From Congregibacter litoralis KT71 (lineage in GTDB: Bacteria; Pseudomonadota; Gammaproteobacteria; Pseudomonadales; Halieaceae), in NCBI RefSeq assembly GCF_000153125.2, contig NZ_CM002299.1:3670928-3734927 (forward strand): a stretch of DNA of 64,000 nt, in the 5' to 3' direction. A program made the translations under genes and the position numbers. Position 1 is the first letter of the stretch, and every line of letters begins with the position of its first letter. A model generated the notes under the pieces. The model saw nothing but the letters and a program-made list of their open reading frames with translations. It was not told the origin of the DNA and searched no databases. This document shows, piece after piece, positions 58,951 through 64,000 of this stretch.

Positions 58951-60159
58951 ATGTCCGACTTTTTTATTGCCCGACAACCTATTTTTGATCAGAGCCTCAA
59001 GCTATTTGCCTACGAACTGCTTTTTCGCAGCGCCGACACGGGAGCCGCACCCCAGGACCTCGACGATGATCTTGCCACTGCGCAGGTGCTTAACATCAGT
59101 GAGGAAGTCGGACTTCCAGAGTTGGTGGGTGAGCGCCCTGCGTTTATCAATCTTCCACGCCGGTTTTTATCCGAACCCGAGTTACTACCCTTTGCACCGG
59201 ACAACGTGGTCCTCGAGGTGCTGGAACATGTCGAGATAGACGATGCGGTGATCGAGGGCATGAAGGTGCTTGGCGAGCGGGGCTACACCCTTGCCCTGGA
59301 CGATTTTGTCTACGACGCGCGCTTCGACGCGGCTCTTAAACACGTTTCTATCGTAAAGCTGGAGATTCCCGAGATAGCACCGGAGAACTGGGGCGCCGAA
59401 ATCAGTCGGCTAAAGGATCTGGGGGTGAAGGTCCTAGCCGAAAAAGTGGAAACCAATGAAGAGTTCGAGACGCTAAAAAGCCTGGGCTGTGATTACTTTC
59501 AGGGGTACTTCTTCGCCAAACCCAAGGTCGTCACGGGCAAGCGTTTGGCGGCGAACAAGCTTGCTGTCATGCAGCTGATGTCCCAGATCAACAACCCCGA
59601 AACCGAAATCGAAGATCTCAGCGAATTAGTCAGCCGGGATGTTGCGATTTCTGTCCGCGCTATGAACTACGCCAACTCCCCTGCCGCAGGTTTGAGCCGA
59701 CAGATCGACTCCATCCGCGAAGCGGTGATCTATATCGGTCGGGAGACGATCCGGCGGTGGGTAACCCTGCTGATCATGGCAAGGCTGGATGACAAGCCCG
59801 GCGAATTGATCACCATGACCCTGATACGCGGCCGCTTTCTGGAGCTGATGGCAGAAGAAGCAAACCAGGAGGGCACGGATTCTTTTTTTACCGTGGGGCT
59901 GTTCTCGGTGCTTGATGCACTTATGGACGCTCCCCTCGAGGAAGTACTCCAGACTCTTTCATTGACCGAAGATCTCATGGAAGCGCTGTGTCAGCACCAG
60001 GGTGTCAGGGGCGAGTGCCTGCAGTTGGCAAAAGCCTTGGAGCAAGGAGAGTTATCCGGTTTCGAGCCGTTTCAGATACCGGCGCCCCGGGTGGCGGAAC
60101 TCCATCAAGCCGCCACTCAGTGGGCCGACGAGACACTGTCGGGAATGGCGAACGCCTAG
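58951..60159 (+). CDS. EAL-HDOD signalling protein (YuxH type)
   Basis: A 402-residue protein. The start F-I-A-R-Q-P-I-F-D, then A-Y-E-L-L-F-R-S and V-L-E-V-L-E-H-V, belongs to a degenerate EAL domain: A-Y-E-L replaces E-A-L, so diesterase activity is doubtful. A-L-D-D-F-V-Y-D and V-K-L-E-I-P follow. The second half is an HDOD domain (Y-I-G-R-E-T-I-R-R-W). Such proteins act in c-di-GMP-linked signalling or motility control. An HDOD protein follows 89 bases later, so the two may work together. Confidence 0.88.
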   Translation: MSDFFIARQPIFDQSLKLFAYELLFRSADTGAAPQDLDDDLATAQVLNISEEVGLPELVGERPAFINLPRRFLSEPELLPFAPDNVVLEVLEHVEIDDAVIEGMKVLGERGYTLALDDFVYDARFDAALKHVSIVKLEIPEIAPENWGAEISRLKDLGVKVLAEKVETNEEFETLKSLGCDYFQGYFFAKPKVVTGKRLAANKLAVMQLMSQINNPETEIEDLSELVSRDVAISVRAMNYANSPAAGLSRQIDSIREAVIYIGRETIRRWVTLLIMARLDDKPGELITMTLIRGRFLELMAEEANQEGTDSFFTVGLFSVLDALMDAPLEEVLQTLSLTEDLMEALCQHQGVRGECLQLAKALEQGELSGFEPFQIPAPRVAELHQAATQWADETLSGMANA

Positions 60160-60248
60160 GGTTATAAGGTGCCCCAAAATGCGGTAAGTGCTGCTAAACT
60201 TAGCCGCGATTTTGAGGGCACCAACAATAATCCACAGGAACGGAAACG

Positions 60249-61091
60249 ATGAGTAACCCCGCATTTGAGTTTGTACGCCAGTTGGGCATCGAGCTGGCCG
60301 CAGGCGAATTTGACCTGCCGCCATTTCCCGATACCGCCATGCGCGTCCAGCGCTGTGTATCAGACCCGGACTCAGACATTAACTCCTTGGGGATTATTAT
60401 TGCCGGCGAACCGGCACTGGCAGCAAGACTGATGCGCATGGCGAACTCCGCGATGATGCGTCGGGGCCCCATGGAAGTCACAGACATCAACACTGCCATC
60501 TCCCGCGTGGGTATGGATATGGTGCAAAACGCCGCCGTGTCCTTTGCCGCCAGAGAAGCCTTCAACTTCCCCGCTGGCAGTCCCTTTATTGACGACCTCA
60601 ACAAGCTTCGCCAGCACAGCGTCAAAGTGGCATCCTTGAGTTATGTTCTGGGCAAACAAAGCAAGTTTGCGGGAAAACCTGACGAGGCCATGCTTGCGGG
60701 ACTGTTGCATGCAGTGGGCAAGTTCTACATCCTCACAAAAGCTGCAGACCATCCAGAGTTGTTCTCCGATCGCGAGGCCATCGACACTTTGATCGGCCAG
60801 TGGCACACCGGTGTAGCCCGGGCCATTGTGGAGTCCTGGAATTTTCCCGAGTCCATCGCCATCGGTGTCGATGAGCAGGAGCTTAAGGAGCGGGACCGCA
60901 TATCATCAGCGGATGTCAGCGACGTTCTGTTCATCGCCAATATTCTCGCTCGTGCCGGAGTAAAGGTTGCTGGCGAACTGAGCGACCTTGATGCGCTGGC
61001 GAGGCTCCGTATGAACAGCGAGCAATTGGCCAAGGTGCTGGAAGAGAACGAAGAAGAAATCCAGTCAATGGTGGAGGCGCTCACTGGCTAG
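60249..61091 (+). CDS. HDOD-domain protein
   Basis: A 280-residue protein with one HDOD domain: L-P-P-F-P-D-T-A-M-R-V, E-P-A-L-A-A-R-L-M-R-M-A-N-S-A, and A-G-L-L-H-A-V-G-K-F. The HD pair that gives catalysis in true HD phosphohydrolases is replaced (H-A-V-G-K), as is usual for HDOD, so the role is signalling or binding, not hydrolysis. AACGGAAACG precedes the ATG. A hairpin terminator follows at 61108-61133. Confidence 0.88.
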   Translation: MSNPAFEFVRQLGIELAAGEFDLPPFPDTAMRVQRCVSDPDSDINSLGIIIAGEPALAARLMRMANSAMMRRGPMEVTDINTAISRVGMDMVQNAAVSFAAREAFNFPAGSPFIDDLNKLRQHSVKVASLSYVLGKQSKFAGKPDEAMLAGLLHAVGKFYILTKAADHPELFSDREAIDTLIGQWHTGVARAIVESWNFPESIAIGVDEQELKERDRISSADVSDVLFIANILARAGVKVAGELSDLDALARLRMNSEQLAKVLEENEEEIQSMVEALTG

Positions 61092-61107
61092 CAGCACCTC
61101 GCGCCCC

Positions 61108-61133
61108 TCACGGTAAAAACACAAACCGTGAGT
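61108..61133. terminator. Bidirectional hairpin terminator
   Basis: CTCACGGT and ACCGTGAG form an 8-bp stem with a 10-base loop between the convergent HDOD and ATPase genes. The stem ends in a TTACCTT stretch on the right and a GAGGGGC stretch on the left, so it could serve both genes. Confidence 0.65.
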
Positions 61134-61152
61134 TACCTTGAGTGCATCAGAA

Positions 61153-63882
61153 TCAGCGCGGTTTCGACGACAGAGCCGTCCGCAAAAACTTGTCCGATTC
61201 AATAACAATAAAGCTCGGCAGGAAGCACAGCAAAATCACGGGCCACCAGTCCATGGGAAATGGCGCGGTCCTAAACAAAGCAGCTGCCTCCGGGACCAGA
61301 GTTGGTATGAGGCGGATGAGCACGCTGAGCATAATTCCCCCGAGTAGCCAGCGATTTCCGAAGGGGTTGAAAGTAAACGCCGAGCGACGCACGGAACGCG
61401 CACTGACAAGATATCCAAAGTGCGCCAGAAGAATGCCCCAGAACGCGGCAGTTTGTGCCTGCGTCAGGAGCAAAGCATCAATGATTTCACCCTGGGCGTT
61501 CACCGCCGCACTGCCGAAGTAGTAGTAGACCAGAAAACCCGGCAGAGCAATTGCCAGCCCAAGGGCCAGGACTCTTTGAAGAAACAAGGTGTCGATAATA
61601 TGGGTATCGGCGGCCCGCGGAGGCGCAAGTAACAGGCCTCGCTCCTTTGCCTCAAGCATCAGGGGCATGGTGAGAAGTACCGAGTCCAGTAAGTTTACCC
61701 AAAGAATCTGCACGGGCTCGAGTACAAAGCGCGCCGAAAACAGAGGCACCAGGGAAGCCAGGGAAACTGCTCCCAGGATCAGCAGGGCCTGTGCAGCGTT
61801 TGTCGGTAAGGTATACAGGATCGCTTTTTGCAGATTGTTCCAGGCATGGCGCCCCTCTTCTACCGCGGCGACGATGGTTGCGAAGTTGTCGTCCTCCAAC
61901 ACCATGTCAGCCGCTTCCTTGGCGACTTCAGTGCCCCCCACGCCCATGGCGATACCGATATCCGCTGCCTTCAAGGCCGGCGCATCATTCACACCGTCGC
62001 CGGTCATGGCGACCACATGGCCGTTTGCCTTTAGCGCTTCTGCAATGGCTTTTTTGTGCTCCGGAGCAACTCGTGCATATACCGAAACTTTTTCAACGGT
62101 TTCCCGCAGGGCATCTTCGCTAAGGACGGATAACTCAACACCCGTAAGAACGTGCGCCCCGTCAATACCCAACTGGTGCGCAACCGCTTGTGCAGTCCCC
62201 GGGTGGTCGCCGGTGATCATCACGGTCCGTATTCCCGCCTGTCGACAGGCGGCGACCGCCTCAATGGCCGACTGTTTGGGTGGATCAATCATGCCCTGCA
62301 AGCCCGCAAAGCAAAGCCCTTCGAGGTCCTCTATGCGCAAGTCCGGCTTATCGGGGGCTACGACCTTAAAAGCAAAACCCAGGGTCCGCAACGCATCGCT
62401 GGCAAAGGCTGTCGCCGTTTGGCTGACACGGGCTTCTCGCAAGGGTGCGGCATCGCCCCTTTCATCGATTTCCTGATCACACATCCCCAGAACAACCTCG
62501 GGTGCACCCTTTACATAGATGCAGCGCTGCCCGTCGCGGTCGACCAGCACCGCCATAAACTTGGTCGACGAATCAAAGGGCATTTCCTCGATACGTCTTA
62601 CACCCGCGGTAATCAGACCAGCACGAACCCCCGCGACACGCAGGGCAACCTCCGTGGGATCACCGATAGCATCGCCCCCGTGAACCCGGGCATCGTTGCA
62701 GTCATATCCCACTTCCAAAACCCGCTGCAAGGCCAAATGATCAGGAACACTGACGGGGCCGTCGAGGCTAAAGGTGCCTTCCAGGGTTTTGCTGCCACCA
62801 CTGACGGTAAAGATCTGCCCCCCCGCATACACCCGGGTTACTGTCATGCGGTTTTCCGTGAGGGTCCCTGTTTTGTCAGAGCAGATTACCGACGTTGCCC
62901 CCAGCGTCTCCGCTGCCGGCAGCCGGCGTATCAGTGCCTTACGGCGCGCCATCACCACACCGGACAACGCGAGGACAGAAGTCACCAGTGCGGGCAGCAT
63001 TTCAGGGATGGCGGCAACCACTAGAGACACGGCTCCCAGAAAGCTGTAACTGATCGCATAGCCCAGGTAAATGCCCAGGATAAAATTGAAGGCACCCACA
63101 GCGAGGATCGCAAAAATCAGGCTCCGGACGAACTCCTGCAGTTTGCGCTGCAGGGGAGTGGCCTCATTTCCAGCGCTCTTGACCATATCGGCTATCTGGC
63201 CAAAAGCCGTAGCGCCTCCGGTAGCAAACACGGCGGCCCGGCCCGTACCCTGACTCACGTAGGTCCCGGAAAAACCGATATTGCGCTGGTCCCCGGGGAC
63301 CAGTGATTCCCCACTCAGCGCAGCTGTGATCTTTTCTACGGGAACGGATTCCCCCGTAAGCGAGGACTCATCGACATGAAGGTTACTGACATCGATGAAT
63401 CGCAAATCCGCCGGAATCTTATCCCCCGCCTCCAACACAACGATGTCGCCGGGCACCAACAGTCGGGAGGGTAGTCGTTGACGCTCTCCATCCCGGAGCA
63501 CCAGACACTCCGGCACCATCATATTGCGAAGTGCGTCGAGAGCACCCTCGGCCTTGCCCTCCTGCACAAAGCCCAACACCGCGTTCAGAACCACCACGGA
63601 AACAATGACAATGGTATCGGGGAGCATATGACTGCCAAGAGCGGTCAACACCCCCGTTACAGCCGCCGTAAGCAACAGGATGATGACCATGGGGTCATTG
63701 AACTGACGGAGAAAACGCAGCCACGCAGGCGTCTTCCTGAACGCTATTTCATTGGGGCCATACTTCTCCAGGCGTCTGTCCGCCTGAGCCTGCGTCAGGC
63801 CCTCCGCCGCCGTTTCAAGACCATCAAGCACATCCTCTTCGGACAGTGCATAGGCACGTATCGGTGACTCGGACTGAATCAT
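61153..63882 (-). CDS. P-type cation-transporting ATPase
   Basis: A 909-residue ion pump of the P2/P3 type: a cation-ATPase N-domain, [10 protein letters not shown] (actuator), P-E-M-L-P in membrane helix 4, C-S-D-K-T-G-T-L-T with the phosphorylated Asp, K-G-A-P-E, M-I-T-G-D-H and [11 protein letters not shown]. The overall form resembles calcium-type pumps, but P-E-M-L-P is also the motif of MgtA-type magnesium pumps, so the ion is uncertain. The ATG at 63882 overlaps the stop of the preceding iron-sulfur subunit (ATGA). It is convergent with the HDOD gene. Confidence 0.93.
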   Translation of the reverse strand: MIQSESPIRAYALSEEDVLDGLETAAEGLTQAQADRRLEKYGPNEIAFRKTPAWLRFLRQFNDPMVIILLLTAAVTGVLTALGSHMLPDTIVIVSVVVLNAVLGFVQEGKAEGALDALRNMMVPECLVLRDGERQRLPSRLLVPGDIVVLEAGDKIPADLRFIDVSNLHVDESSLTGESVPVEKITAALSGESLVPGDQRNIGFSGTYVSQGTGRAAVFATGGATAFGQIADMVKSAGNEATPLQRKLQEFVRSLIFAILAVGAFNFILGIYLGYAISYSFLGAVSLVVAAIPEMLPALVTSVLALSGVVMARRKALIRRLPAAETLGATSVICSDKTGTLTENRMTVTRVYAGGQIFTVSGGSKTLEGTFSLDGPVSVPDHLALQRVLEVGYDCNDARVHGGDAIGDPTEVALRVAGVRAGLITAGVRRIEEMPFDSSTKFMAVLVDRDGQRCIYVKGAPEVVLGMCDQEIDERGDAAPLREARVSQTATAFASDALRTLGFAFKVVAPDKPDLRIEDLEGLCFAGLQGMIDPPKQSAIEAVAACRQAGIRTVMITGDHPGTAQAVAHQLGIDGAHVLTGVELSVLSEDALRETVEKVSVYARVAPEHKKAIAEALKANGHVVAMTGDGVNDAPALKAADIGIAMGVGGTEVAKEAADMVLEDDNFATIVAAVEEGRHAWNNLQKAILYTLPTNAAQALLILGAVSLASLVPLFSARFVLEPVQILWVNLLDSVLLTMPLMLEAKERGLLLAPPRAADTHIIDTLFLQRVLALGLAIALPGFLVYYYFGSAAVNAQGEIIDALLLTQAQTAAFWGILLAHFGYLVSARSVRRSAFTFNPFGNRWLLGGIMLSVLIRLIPTLVPEAAALFRTAPFPMDWWPVILLCFLPSFIVIESDKFLRTALSSKPR

Positions 63883-64000
63883 AGAGACTCGCGCAACATC
63901 GCCCGCCGGAGATAAGCGATCTGCGTACTCAGGGGGAGATTTTTGGGGCAGACATCCTCGCAGCCCAAAAGACTCATACAGGCAAAAACGCCGTCATCAT
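63879..64000 (-). CDS. Fumarate reductase/succinate dehydrogenase iron-sulfur subunit, C-terminus (partial)
   Basis: The window ends inside this gene. The last 40 residues read [20 protein letters not shown] and I-A-Y-L-R-R-A-M-L, the closing cysteine cluster and helix of FrdB/SdhB proteins. The stop overlaps the start of the ATPase gene. The 5' part lies beyond 64000. Confidence 0.8.
   Translation of the reverse strand, partial: DDGVFACMSLLGCEDVCPKNLPLSTQIAYLRRAMLRESL

Overview
The window is a mosaic accessory region joined to core chromosome at an elongator tRNA-Met gene (56111-56187, minus strand). The right 8 kb (56.2-64 kb) reads as conserved chromosome of a Gram-negative gammaproteobacterium. 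It holds a sulfotransferase, a lamin-tail protein with a PEP-CTERM-like end, an EAL-HDOD protein, an HDOD protein, a P-type cation ATPase and the C-terminus of a fumarate reductase/succinate dehydrogenase iron-sulfur subunit. A marine OM60/NOR5-like relative is my guess; nothing in the window proves it.

Left of the tRNA lies an integrative island. Next to the tRNA are a tyrosine integrase (53871-55070), an excisionase-like protein and an unusual repeat region. In that region, seven units copy the tRNA-Met anticodon arm; six are spaced at exactly 57 bp. Around them sit eight copies of a TGGTCTCA word, several 11 bp apart. The far end of the island is not in the window.

Region by region. (1) 1-10.6 kb: metal and envelope cargo between two same-orientation ISL3-family ends. 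It contains a cut LysR gene, a TetR-controlled LolA-like/FtsX/FtsX/ABC/outer-membrane-protein operon, a Cys/Met-rich protein and a CopA-type copper oxidase cut by the right-hand ISL3 element, which itself carries arsR and a Cu/Zn efflux permease. (2) 10.6-12.7 kb: a decapitated IS110 element and an IS6 element inside a lipoprotein gene. (3) 12.8-29 kb: mostly plus-strand accessory genes. These include a uracil-DNA-glycosylase-like protein with a DUF4258-like partner, an ECF sigma/anti-sigma/secreted CHAT protease triad, a DUF932 protein paired with a membrane protein that has a PD-(D/E)XK-like motif, a secreted nuclease, and a gene split by IS256. (4) 29-43 kb: mostly minus-strand genes. There is an OLD-family ATPase-TOPRIM protein, a GmrSD-like DUF262-HNH protein, then a packed ADP-ribose-related cluster (ARPP-1, ADP-ribosylglycohydrolase, dual-specificity phosphatase, PD-(D/E)XK nuclease), HEPN, HD and Tat-exported proteins. 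(5) 44-48.7 kb: a LlaJI-type restriction-modification system. (6) 48.9-53 kb: a second identical IS256, an integron-type cassette (HEPN protein plus attC), and remnants of two other transposases.

The accessory content fits a defence-rich island built by successive insertion. The strongest undescribed structure is the tRNA-anticodon-arm array beside the integrase. The most interesting gene sets are the sigma/anti-sigma/CHAT triad, the DUF932/membrane-nuclease pair and the ARPP-1/ADP-ribosylglycohydrolase cluster.
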